A stretch of 64,000 nucleotides of DNA from Chitinophaga pinensis. GTDB lineage: Bacteria > Bacteroidota > Bacteroidia > Flavobacteriales_D > Crocinitomicaceae. The notes beneath the pieces were generated by a model. That model did not search any database, was not told where the DNA came from, and saw only the letters and a list, made by a program, of their open reading frames with translations. The DNA is taken from the NCBI GenBank assembly GCA_943324745.2, contig CALPMT020000013.1:33807-97806 (forward strand), read 5' to 3'. Positions 26,660 through 35,234 of this stretch are shown one piece after another. Both the position numbers and the translations under genes were made by a program. Each line of letters begins with the position of its first letter. The first letter of the stretch is position 1.

Positions 26660-29065
26660 ATGAATAGAAACATTAAGAAAGTTGCAGTTTTGGGTTCCGG
26701 TGTAATGGGTTCAAGAATTGCTTGTCATTTTGCCAATATAGGTTGTGAAGTTGTTCTGTTAGATATTCAACCAAAAGAAATCACAGAAAAGGAACTGGGA
26801 TCAGGGTTAACTCCAGAATCAAAATTATTCAAAAATAGAATAGTAAATGATGCCTTACAATTTGCATTAAAATCAAATCCTTCTCCAATATATTCTAAAA
26901 AATTCGCATCGCGTATTGTTACTGGAAATTTTAGTGATGATATGAATTTGATTGCAAATTGCGATTGGATTATTGAAGTGGTCATAGAAAGATTAGATAT
27001 TAAAAAACAGATTTTTGATCAAGTTGAAAATTACAGAAAATCTGGCGCTATAATTTCTTCAAATACTTCAGGGATTCCTATTCATTTAATGTTAGAAGGA
27101 AGATCGGAAGATTTTCAAGCGCATTTTTGTGGGACTCACTTTTTTAATCCGCCGAGATATTTACAATTATTAGAGATTATACCGACTTCCAAAACAAATG
27201 AAGATGTTATTGCTTTTTTGATGGATTTTGGGAGTAGATTTTTAGGTAAAAAAACAGTTTTGTGTAAAGATACGCCAGCGTTTATTGCCAATAGGGTAGG
27301 TGTTTATTCAATTATGTCTCTTTTTCATTTAGTAGGTGAGATGGGTCTAACGGTAGAAGAAGTTGATAAATTAACAGGTCCTGTGATAGGAAGACCGAAA
27401 TCTGCAACGTTTAGAACATGTGATGTTGTTGGACTTGATACCTTAGTTCATGTTGCAAATGGCTTAAGAGAAAATTGCGTACACGATGAAGAGAATGCTA
27501 CATTTACTTTGCCAAATTATGTTTCTCAAATGGTTGCTAATAATTGGTTAGGTTCCAAATCTAAACAAGGATTTTATAAAAAAGCGACCAACCCAGAAGG
27601 CAAATCCGAAATTTTAACCTTGGATCTTTCAACCTTGGAATATCGTTCTGCTTTAAAAGCAAAGTTTGGTTCGTTAGAACTAGTTAAATCAATTGATGAT
27701 TTAAAGAAAAGAACTAAAGCATTGTTTTCAGCGCAAGACAAAGCTGGTGAGTTTTATAGAAAGCTGTTCGGTGGTTTGTTTGCTTACGTCTCTAATAGAA
27801 TTCCAGAGATTTCTGATGAAATCTATAAAATTGATGACGCTTTAAAAGCGGGGTTTGGTTGGGAGTTAGGCCCTTTTGAAACATGGGATGTACTTGGTGT
27901 TGAAGATGGATTGAAATTAATTGAAGCAGCTGGTTGTAAACCTGCTCAATGGGTGTTAGATTTTGTGACTACAGGTCAAAAAACATTTTACACGCAATGT
28001 GATGGAAAGAAATATTTCTACAATCAACTAGTAAAAGAAAATCAAATTATTCCTGGAACTGAGGGTTTAATTATTTTAGACTCCTTAAGAGAAACACATA
28101 CAGTATGGAAGAATTCAGATGTTTCTATTATCGATCTAGGTGAAGGAATCCTAAATGTAGAATTTCACACTAAAATGAATACCATCGGCGGTGGGGTAGT
28201 ACAAGGACTTCACAAAGCAATGGATTTAGCGGAAAAAGAATATCGCGGCTTAGTGATCTATAACAATGGACAAAATTTCTCTGCAGGTGCAAATGTTGGA
28301 ATGATATTCATGATGGCGATTGAACAGGAATACGATGAGTTGAATTTTGCGATCAAAGCATTTCAAGATGTGATGATGCGTATTCGTTACAGTAATATTC
28401 CGGTAGTTGTAGCTCCTCATAATATGGCATTAGGAGGTAGTTGTGAGATGTCTATGCATGCCGATAAGGTTGTTGCTCATGCAGAACTTTACATGGGATT
28501 GGTTGAGTTTGGTGTTGGATTAATTCCTGGAGGTGGCGGAACAAAAGAATTCGCGAAACGTTTATCGGATGAATTACAAGACGGAGATATAAAAATAAAT
28601 CGTTTTAGAGATAAATTTTTAACAATTGGTCAGGCTAAAGTTTCTACTTCTGCACACGAAGCATTTGAATTAGGATATTTAAGAAAAGGAATTGACGAAG
28701 TAGTTGTGAGTCGTGATCATCAGTTGTTGCGTGCAAAAAGTGCTTGTTTGGAATTGGCAGATGCAGGCTATATTGCACCGAAAAAAGCTAAAAACATTAC
28801 AGTTTTAGGGAAGGAAGCTTTGGGAATTGTGTATGTAGGTGCGCATTCTATGGTGTCTGGTAATTATATGTCAAAACACGATCAAGTGATTTCAGAAAAA
28901 TTAGGATTTGTGTTAGCGGGTGGTGATTTATCTGAGAACACATTAGTATCAGAACAGTACGTATTAGATTTGGAACGCAAGGCATTTTTAGAACTTTGTA
29001 TGGAGAAAAAAACGTTAGAACGACTGCAAAGTATATTGAAACAAGGGAAAATTTTGAGAAATTAG
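26660..29065 (+). CDS. fadN: 3-hydroxyacyl-CoA dehydrogenase / enoyl-CoA hydratase fusion (FadN-like)
   Basis: The 801-residue protein has an N-terminal NAD-binding 3-hydroxyacyl-CoA dehydrogenase (VLGSGVMGSRIA; FFNPPRYLQLLEI) and a C-terminal crotonase (NNGQNFSAGANVGM; MALGGSCEMSMHAD). This order is the reverse of E. coli FadB/FadJ and matches Bacillus subtilis FadN. It catalyses the hydration and oxidation steps of beta-oxidation. The thiolase and acyl-CoA dehydrogenase genes downstream complete a FadN-FadA-FadE set. The TAG stop lies at the edge of an inverted repeat that bounds the next gene. Confidence 0.92.
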   Translation: MNRNIKKVAVLGSGVMGSRIACHFANIGCEVVLLDIQPKEITEKELGSGLTPESKLFKNRIVNDALQFALKSNPSPIYSKKFASRIVTGNFSDDMNLIANCDWIIEVVIERLDIKKQIFDQVENYRKSGAIISSNTSGIPIHLMLEGRSEDFQAHFCGTHFFNPPRYLQLLEIIPTSKTNEDVIAFLMDFGSRFLGKKTVLCKDTPAFIANRVGVYSIMSLFHLVGEMGLTVEEVDKLTGPVIGRPKSATFRTCDVVGLDTLVHVANGLRENCVHDEENATFTLPNYVSQMVANNWLGSKSKQGFYKKATNPEGKSEILTLDLSTLEYRSALKAKFGSLELVKSIDDLKKRTKALFSAQDKAGEFYRKLFGGLFAYVSNRIPEISDEIYKIDDALKAGFGWELGPFETWDVLGVEDGLKLIEAAGCKPAQWVLDFVTTGQKTFYTQCDGKKYFYNQLVKENQIIPGTEGLIILDSLRETHTVWKNSDVSIIDLGEGILNVEFHTKMNTIGGGVVQGLHKAMDLAEKEYRGLVIYNNGQNFSAGANVGMIFMMAIEQEYDELNFAIKAFQDVMMRIRYSNIPVVVAPHNMALGGSCEMSMHADKVVAHAELYMGLVEFGVGLIPGGGGTKEFAKRLSDELQDGDIKINRFRDKFLTIGQAKVSTSAHEAFELGYLRKGIDEVVVSRDHQLLRAKSACLELADAGYIAPKKAKNITVLGKEALGIVYVGAHSMVSGNYMSKHDQVISEKLGFVLAGGDLSENTLVSEQYVLDLERKAFLELCMEKKTLERLQSILKQGKILRN

Positions 29066-29495
29066 ACATCAGACCTAAGACTTGAGATGAAGCATAATTT
29101 TAAAGAATTGTTAGTTTGGAAAAAATCGATTGAATTGGTGAAATCAATTTATCAGATAACCTCAATGTTGCCTTCGGATGAACGATTTGGATTGATTAGT
29201 CAGATGAATAGGTCTAGCGTTTCAGTTCCCTCAAATATAGCTGAGGGATCAGGTAGAACATCAGATAAAGAGTTTCTTCATTTTTTAAACATTGCAATTG
29301 CTTCATCCTATGAATTAGAAACGCAATTAATTATTACAAATGAGTTGTTTCATGTTGATATTGAATCTGTAATAAAGCAAATTTCAGAAGTTCAAAAAAT
29401 GATTTTAGGTCTTAAAAGAAATTTAGAAAATAAATAATAATTGTAAAACAAATAGTATTCTAGTCTGAAGTCTAATGTCTGAAGTCTATAGTCTA
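29063..29495. mobile_element. Putative small element: four-helix-bundle gene bounded by inverted repeats
   Basis: The left arm at 29064-29083 (after TAG) and the right arm at 29468-29487 are inverted copies with 17 of 20 matches by eye. The outermost TAGAC (29063-29067) and GTCTA (29491-29495) extend the symmetry. The right side also has tandem GTCTGAA/GTCTAAT words. Between them is one gene. The element sits exactly between the fadN stop and the fadA start. It may be mobile or once mobile, and no transposase is encoded. Confidence 0.5.
29087..29437 (+). CDS. Four-helix-bundle protein (S23/23S rRNA intervening-sequence family)
   Basis: The 116-residue protein has the family signature: FKELLVWKKSIELVKSIY at the N-terminus, FGLISQMNRSSVSVPSNIAEG in the middle (shown here as landmarks; 20 or so residues) and FLNIAIASSYELETQL. 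The fold is a four-helix bundle that assembles as a pentamer in relatives such as the Avd protein of diversity-generating retroelements. The function of free-standing copies is unknown. It starts 21 bases after fadN and is flanked by inverted repeats. No reverse transcriptase or rRNA is near. Confidence 0.9.
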   Translation: MKHNFKELLVWKKSIELVKSIYQITSMLPSDERFGLISQMNRSSVSVPSNIAEGSGRTSDKEFLHFLNIAIASSYELETQLIITNELFHVDIESVIKQISEVQKMILGLKRNLENK

Positions 29496-29509
29496 AAAAA
29501 AATATAACA

Positions 29510-30688
29510 ATGAAACAAAACTCATACATAGTCGCAGGATACAGAACTGCAATCGGAAAAGCTGGAAAAGGAGGTTTTCGTTTTTCAAGACCAGATGAAT
29601 TAGGTGCTGAAGTGATCCGCCATCTAATGAGTCAATTCCCGCAATTAGATCCTGATCGTGTGGATGATGTAATTGTAGGTAATGCAACACCTGAAGCTGA
29701 ACAAGGATTGAATATGGGGCGAATGATTTCATTAATGGGATTTGATTCTGTGAAAGTGCCTGGAATAACGGTGAATAGATATTGTTCTTCAGGGTTGGAA
29801 ACAATTGCTATGGCTCGTGCAAAAATAGAAGCAGGAATGGCAGATTGTATTATTGCAGGAGGGGCTGAATCAATGTCAATCATGGCGATGGGAGGCTGGA
29901 GAATTGTTCCTGGAGCTAAAGTTGCTAAGGAACATCCTGATTGGTATTGGGGGATGGGGTTGACTGCAGAAGAAGTAGCTAATCGTTATAAAATTTCGCG
30001 TGAAGCTCAAGATGCATTTGCTGTTCATTCTCATGAAAAAGCATTAAAGGCAATCGCAGAAGGCAAATTTAAAGAAGAGATAGTTCCTATTACAGTTGAA
30101 CATATATTTCTTGATCAACAAGAAAAAAGACAAGTGAAATCGTATGTAGTACATACGGATGAAGGCCCACGTAAAAGTACAGTAGAAGGATTAGGAGCAT
30201 TAAAACCGGTATTTGCAAATGGAGGGTCTATTACTGCTGGAAATTCATCTCAGACTTCTGATGGCGCTGCTTTCGTAATGGTGATGTCCGAACGCATGGT
30301 GAAAGAATTGAATATAGAACCAATCGCTCGTTTAGCAAGTTATACGGTTGTTGGGTTGGAGCCAAAAATCATGGGGATGGGGCCTGTAGGTGCAATTCCA
30401 AAAGCAATTTCTCAAGCGGGTTTGACTATGAAAGATATCAGTTTGATTGAATTAAACGAAGCTTTTGCAAGCCAATCGTTGGCAGTTATTGACGAACTAA
30501 AATTAAATTCTGAAATTATCAATGTGAATGGTGGTGCTTTAGCTTTAGGGCATCCTCTTGGGTGTTCAGGAGCGAAATTAACCGTACAAATGCTTTCAGA
30601 ATTAAAACGCAGAAATCAAAAATATGGCATTGTTACCATGTGCGTAGGTACTGGACAAGGAGCAGCAGGGGTGATTGAAATGTTGTAG
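29510..30688 (+). CDS. fadA: Acetyl-CoA C-acyltransferase (thiolase, FadA-like)
   Basis: The 392-residue protein is the normal length for thiolase II. It has the acylated Cys in [13 protein letters not shown] (near 90), GGAESMS, the NEAFA motif, the GHPLGCSGA His block and the C-terminal Cys in CVGTGQGAA. It cleaves 3-ketoacyl-CoA to acetyl-CoA and a shortened acyl-CoA. It follows fadN and the inserted four-helix-bundle gene. A strong terminator lies just downstream. Confidence 0.95.
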   Translation: MKQNSYIVAGYRTAIGKAGKGGFRFSRPDELGAEVIRHLMSQFPQLDPDRVDDVIVGNATPEAEQGLNMGRMISLMGFDSVKVPGITVNRYCSSGLETIAMARAKIEAGMADCIIAGGAESMSIMAMGGWRIVPGAKVAKEHPDWYWGMGLTAEEVANRYKISREAQDAFAVHSHEKALKAIAEGKFKEEIVPITVEHIFLDQQEKRQVKSYVVHTDEGPRKSTVEGLGALKPVFANGGSITAGNSSQTSDGAAFVMVMSERMVKELNIEPIARLASYTVVGLEPKIMGMGPVGAIPKAISQAGLTMKDISLIELNEAFASQSLAVIDELKLNSEIINVNGGALALGHPLGCSGAKLTVQMLSELKRRNQKYGIVTMCVGTGQGAAGVIEML

Positions 30689-30714
30689 CAAAATAGATAC
30701 TGTTTTTTTTAGTG

Positions 30715-30743
30715 AAGGTTACTTGAAATAGTAACCTTTTTTT
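30715..30743 (+). terminator. Rho-independent terminator after the thiolase gene
   Basis: A perfect 9-base stem (AAGGTTACT / AGTAACCTT), 6-base loop and T run lie 26 bases past the thiolase stop. It closes the fadN-fadA unit and separates it from the T9SS genes and fadE. Confidence 0.88.
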
Positions 30744-30824
30744 ATTTCGTTCAGATAAAGTATTCAGTTATTTTATTGTGAATAAATATTAAACTTTAAT
30801 AGTGATTTAATAATCATTTTCTTG

Positions 30825-30832
30825 TATTTTTG
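30825..30832 (+). promoter_or_regulatory. Candidate -7 box (TATTTTTG) for the first T9SS gene
   Basis: A TAnnTTTG match 28 bases before the ATG at 30861, after the thiolase terminator. No clear -33 element. Confidence 0.4.
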
Positions 30833-30860
30833 TTTTTAGTATTAATTAATAATTATATAT

Positions 30861-32672
30861 ATGAAGAAAAAATTACTATTATCATTTGCAGTTTTCGCTT
30901 CGGCGCTTGCAGTGAATGCACAAACAAAATCTGTAAAAGCATATCGTGGCTTAACACCAGAGACAAGTGAAGAGACTAACTACTTACCTGTTAAAAGTAA
31001 CGCGTACAATTTGAATGATGCTTCAACGAATGGAACTAAAAGAGGTTCTAAAACTGTTATAGATACATTAAAATTGGTTGATGCAAAGGCTGCTTATGGT
31101 ACAGGGAATAGTTATACAAGATATACTTTGAGAGGTGTTCCTAAGAATGCAGATACTACTTTTTATTTTACTTTAGTTCAATCTTTTCCTAGTAAAGCTG
31201 ATGTAAAAGTAAAGTCTGCAGGTATTGTTTTACAGAATGGAAAAAAGAAAGATTCAGTTTCTGTAGATGTAGATTTTTATGGTAAAGGTGGAAAATGGAT
31301 TGCGCAAGTAAATAAGAAGATTGCTTTAAGTGCTAATCCAGGAATTTATTATTTTAATTTGCCACAAGATAAAGTCTTTAATACTGATACACTTACTGTT
31401 GAAGTTTCAGGTACAGGTCCTGCTGATACTTTGAGAGTATTAACTACAAACTCTTTAGGTTTTGGAAATCAACCTAAATTTGTAGGTTCAATAGTTGGGG
31501 ATTCTTTAAAGGTTTCTTCATATGGAACGCCTGCTAGAATTCCAGTTGCTGGACAAGTTCTTTCAGGTGTTGGTGTTACTGCAGGTACAACATTAGTTGC
31601 TATGAACACTAAAAATGGATATTGGAAAATATCTGTAGCTCATCCAAACGGAGTGGCTGCCGGAACAAATTTTACTGTTCCTGCATTTTTGAGTTATGGT
31701 GCAATTAATTCTCAATTAGGTATTTTAACGGTTCCTAATAAGACACAAAAACCTTCTGGTTATTTCCGTGATAACATTTATTGGCAAGGTGATACATTGG
31801 CTTTAGAGTCTGATGTATATATTTATCCTGTTGTTGAGTATGCGTTTAATACAGATGTTAAAGTTGATAATAAATGTTTATCAACTAGTAAAACGGTAAA
31901 TGTAACACTTTCTAATACAGAGGCTATCGTTAAAAATCCATTATTTAATAGAGCAGCTTTTGATATTGAGTTCAGAAAATTAGACAAGTCTAAAAATTAC
32001 TTCTATACGTATATTGGTACATCTGCTGATAAAAAAGATAATTTAATAGATGGTGCTGCTGCATGGAAATATTCAAAAACGTATACTACAGATACTGTAA
32101 ATGATACGTTACAAGTAAATGAGTATTTAATTACTTGGAATAAACAAAAAGTAGATTTCTACAATAAATTTGAAAATAGATTTTTAATTAGTTCTAAGTT
32201 TAATGCATCTAATGTTGTAACAAAAGTTCCAACTGCAAATGTAGCTGGTAAAGCTGTAGTTTCTGCTAAAGGTGGTTTTACACCATACACGTATGCTTGG
32301 TCTGATGCAGCTAAAACGACTACTACGGAAATTACTGCAACCAAAGGTGATTATACTGCTACTGTAACTGACGCTAATGGTTGTACTTCTAAAACAGTTG
32401 CTCAAATTTGGATAGCATCAGTTGAAAATTTAGCAATTAAAGGATTAAGCATCTATCCTAATCCAACAGCAAATGAATTAAACGTTACTTTTAACGCTAA
32501 ATCTAATGCTACTATTGAATTAGTAAATGTTACTGGACAAGTTGTTGCTGTTAAAACTGCAAATGAATTTGCTAATGTAACTTTCAATACTGCTGATTTA
32601 AATGCAGGTGTTTACTTTGTAAACATTACTGTTGCTGAAGGTACTTTCACACAAAAAGTGATCAAAGAATAA
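30861..32672 (+). CDS. Secreted T9SS cargo protein with SprB-like repeat
   Basis: The 603-residue protein has a cleaved signal peptide (ending AVNAQ near residue 21), about 450 residues of beta-rich sequence with many Lys/Asp/Thr, and one SprB-like repeat near 460-505 (GGFTPYTYAWSDA ... DYTATVTDANGCTSK). It ends with a type A sorting domain (LSIYPNPTANELNV ... GVYFVNITV ... KVIKE) that directs export across the outer membrane. It may be a surface adhesin, but no catalytic domain is visible. It is bounded by terminators on both sides. Confidence 0.85.
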   Translation: MKKKLLLSFAVFASALAVNAQTKSVKAYRGLTPETSEETNYLPVKSNAYNLNDASTNGTKRGSKTVIDTLKLVDAKAAYGTGNSYTRYTLRGVPKNADTTFYFTLVQSFPSKADVKVKSAGIVLQNGKKKDSVSVDVDFYGKGGKWIAQVNKKIALSANPGIYYFNLPQDKVFNTDTLTVEVSGTGPADTLRVLTTNSLGFGNQPKFVGSIVGDSLKVSSYGTPARIPVAGQVLSGVGVTAGTTLVAMNTKNGYWKISVAHPNGVAAGTNFTVPAFLSYGAINSQLGILTVPNKTQKPSGYFRDNIYWQGDTLALESDVYIYPVVEYAFNTDVKVDNKCLSTSKTVNVTLSNTEAIVKNPLFNRAAFDIEFRKLDKSKNYFYTYIGTSADKKDNLIDGAAAWKYSKTYTTDTVNDTLQVNEYLITWNKQKVDFYNKFENRFLISSKFNASNVVTKVPTANVAGKAVVSAKGGFTPYTYAWSDAAKTTTTEITATKGDYTATVTDANGCTSKTVAQIWIASVENLAIKGLSIYPNPTANELNVTFNAKSNATIELVNVTGQVVAVKTANEFANVTFNTADLNAGVYFVNITVAEGTFTQKVIKE

Positions 32673-32697
32673 TTGATTAATTATTTCTTAATTGAGG

Positions 32698-32723
32698 AAA
32701 GCCGACGAAAGTCGGCTTTTTTT
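32698..32723 (+). terminator. Rho-independent terminator after the first T9SS gene
   Basis: A perfect 9-base GC-containing stem (AAAGCCGAC / GTCGGCTTT) closed by a GAAA tetraloop and followed by a T run. Confidence 0.9.
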
Positions 32724-32759
32724 ATTTCCTTTTTTATTAGTTTTCATTTGTATTCTTTT

Positions 32760-32767
32760 TATCTTTG
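32760..32767 (+). promoter_or_regulatory. Candidate -7 box (TATCTTTG) for the second T9SS gene
   Basis: An exact TAnnTTTG match 28 bases before the TTG start. A second identical TATCTTTG occurs at 32791-32798 but overlaps the start codon, so the first copy is the more likely promoter. Confidence 0.4.
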
Positions 32768-32795
32768 ATAGTAGATTATTTTAACCAATTTATCT

Positions 32796-35180
32796 TTGAT
32801 ACTTAGATATTTATTTCTTCTGATGGCATGTGTATTTATTCCAAAAATAAATGCTCAAGTACTCTTTTTTGAAAATTTTGAAGGTGTAATAAACACAGCA
32901 ACAAAATTACCTGCTAATTGGCAGGAGCGTGGAAGTTCATTGGATAGTATTTATTATGTAGGGGATAGTACTCAGGCGAATTCAGTGTTAAATCAATCTG
33001 CAGTATGGAAAGTTCCTGCACATGGAAAATTCGTAATGACAAATGATGTACGTTGTAGTTATGAAAAAGGGTTTGGATATTGTGATAAATCCAAAGATCG
33101 TTTGATTTTACCGTTGTTGAGTATACCAACATTTTCGGGAAGTTTAATCTTGAATTTTGAAACTTTTTTCACCGGAAAATTAGGTTCGATGGCAACTGTT
33201 GAAGTGAGTTTAGATGGTGGAGTTAATTGGGTGAAAGAATATGAATTTACATCCGATCAAAATAAATGGCAATCAATTTCTGTTAATTTAACAAAATACA
33301 TTGGTGAATCGAATGTGTTAATATCGTTTTTATACAATGATAACAATTTAGTGAGGGATGGTTTAGCTCTTGATAACGTAGTTATAAAAAAACAAACTCC
33401 TTGGAAGGATGTAAGTATCGACTTTGTTTCAGCAGCTAAATACTCCATGATTCCAATTTCACAGATTGACTCAATTCCTTTAGACGTAATCTTACACAAC
33501 AACGGGTCACTACTACTAGATACAACTGATGTCAAAATTCAGATTTATGAAAAATCAGACCCTAAAAAAACACTTTATTTTTCGTCAAAAAAAATAGTTA
33601 ACTTAAAAGTGAATGATACTATTTCGGTCAATTTAGGTGCGTTTTTACCAAAAGTAAACAACAAAACATATGTGATACAACATTGGGTAAAAACTAAGAG
33701 AGATACCGTTTTGTTTAATGATTCATTAATTATTCCGATTCAAATTTCACAAACAAGTTTTGCAAGAGATAATTCTATCGCAACAACATCTTTTGATCTT
33801 ACAAGCGCAAATACGATTACATTAGGAAGTAAGTATTCATTTATAGCATCAAGCTATTTAGATTCCATTTATTTCGAGACAATAAATGCCTCGATAGGTA
33901 CTTCTGTGCAAGCGTATGTGTTTCCAATTGTAAATGGAAAGGTCTTGTTGAATGAGTTAGGTAAAAGTGATATTTACACACTTTCTAAATCAAGTGAATC
34001 TGTTTATTTAAAAATAAAAAGTTTAAATCTGGGCAGAGTATTATTAGATACGGGGAGTTATTTAATAGCAATTCAAAAGACAAATGGAGGAGGATCAATA
34101 GGCATTAAAATGTCTGATAATTATTATCAGAATAATAGTGTTTTTATGCGTATAGGACAAGTTTCTTTTCAGACGTTAAATTCTTATTTTTCTGGAACGA
34201 AAAAAACGGTTCCAATCATTCGTGCGTATACAAGTCCATTTTGCAAGTTGTCTACAAAGATTAATAAAATAAATACGAAATGTAAATTTTCCACAGGTGA
34301 GTTAGCAGCAAAGCCAATCAATGGACATTCGCCTTATACCTATTTATGGAGTACAGGTTCAACAGATTCTATAATCAATAAAGTAGGAGTCGGAAATTAT
34401 AATCTTCGTATTACTGATTATTTTAATTGTATATTCGATTCAATTGGTATTTCAATGGTTCCATTTGCAAAACCAATCATTGTGATAGATAGTTTAAGTC
34501 ATCCACTTTGTTATAATACTGCAACGGGTTACATTTCAATCACAACGAATAATCCTGGGAATATTTCTAAGATTAAATGGAATGGTGTTTTTACGAATCA
34601 ATTATTTTTAAATAAAATAAAATCAGGTGATTATACGGTTGATGTGATTGATGGAAATAATTGTGAAGATTCGCTTAAAGTTAATCTAATTAATCCTGAT
34701 TCTTTAACTGTGGTTTCATTCGTGAAAGAGGAAACATCAAAATCAAAAGGAATAATCTCGTTAAATGTTTCAGGTGGAAATTCTCCGTATAGATTTAGGT
34801 GGACTGATTCAGTGCTGGTAAAAAATCGTTCGGAATTAGTTGGAGATTCGACATATTCAGTTACAATTACAGATACTAATAGTTGTAAAAAAACGGTCTC
34901 TATTTACGTAGGAAGAACTTTAAGTATCAATGATGCTGAAATGCGTAAAATGATGATTTATCCAAATCCAATTTCAGATGTGTTAAATTTATATTGTGAG
35001 ACAGAAATAAATACAATCTCAGTGTATGATTTAATAGGTAATAAATATATTGAGTTTACCAACAATCCAAGTTTTGACAATCATTATTCGTTTAATTTGA
35101 GTGAATTAAATCGTGGGATTTATATTTTATTAGTCGAACAGAATGGTAAAAATGAACAATTCAAATTTGTCAAAAATTAA
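32796..35180 (+). CDS. Large secreted T9SS cargo protein with adhesin-like and SprB-like domains
   Basis: I accept a TTG start because it gives a full signal peptide (MILRYLFLLMACVFIPKINAQ). The first ATG (32823) would leave too short a signal. The 794-residue protein has an N-terminal cleaved-adhesin/choice-of-anchor J-like domain (FFENFEGV, LPANWQERG, LALDNVVIK to about 200). A long middle region follows, then SprB-like repeats (SPYTYLWSTGSTDS, NSPYRFRWTDS) near 515-700, and a type A sorting tail (MIYPNPISDVLNLY ... RGIYILLV). A surface or adhesion role is likely. Confidence 0.82.
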   Translation: MILRYLFLLMACVFIPKINAQVLFFENFEGVINTATKLPANWQERGSSLDSIYYVGDSTQANSVLNQSAVWKVPAHGKFVMTNDVRCSYEKGFGYCDKSKDRLILPLLSIPTFSGSLILNFETFFTGKLGSMATVEVSLDGGVNWVKEYEFTSDQNKWQSISVNLTKYIGESNVLISFLYNDNNLVRDGLALDNVVIKKQTPWKDVSIDFVSAAKYSMIPISQIDSIPLDVILHNNGSLLLDTTDVKIQIYEKSDPKKTLYFSSKKIVNLKVNDTISVNLGAFLPKVNNKTYVIQHWVKTKRDTVLFNDSLIIPIQISQTSFARDNSIATTSFDLTSANTITLGSKYSFIASSYLDSIYFETINASIGTSVQAYVFPIVNGKVLLNELGKSDIYTLSKSSESVYLKIKSLNLGRVLLDTGSYLIAIQKTNGGGSIGIKMSDNYYQNNSVFMRIGQVSFQTLNSYFSGTKKTVPIIRAYTSPFCKLSTKINKINTKCKFSTGELAAKPINGHSPYTYLWSTGSTDSIINKVGVGNYNLRITDYFNCIFDSIGISMVPFAKPIIVIDSLSHPLCYNTATGYISITTNNPGNISKIKWNGVFTNQLFLNKIKSGDYTVDVIDGNNCEDSLKVNLINPDSLTVVSFVKEETSKSKGIISLNVSGGNSPYRFRWTDSVLVKNRSELVGDSTYSVTITDTNSCKKTVSIYVGRTLSINDAEMRKMMIYPNPISDVLNLYCETEINTISVYDLIGNKYIEFTNNPSFDNHYSFNLSELNRGIYILLVEQNGKNEQFKFVKN

Positions 35181-35234
35181 ATTCTTTTGATATGATAAAA
35201 ATGAATTAATTAGTATATTAGATAAAAAAATTAT

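Noticed and set aside
29063..29495. Diversity-generating retroelement, because an Avd-like four-helix-bundle gene is present
   Set aside because: No reverse transcriptase, template repeat or variable repeat is within the window. The protein fits the broader S23 family.
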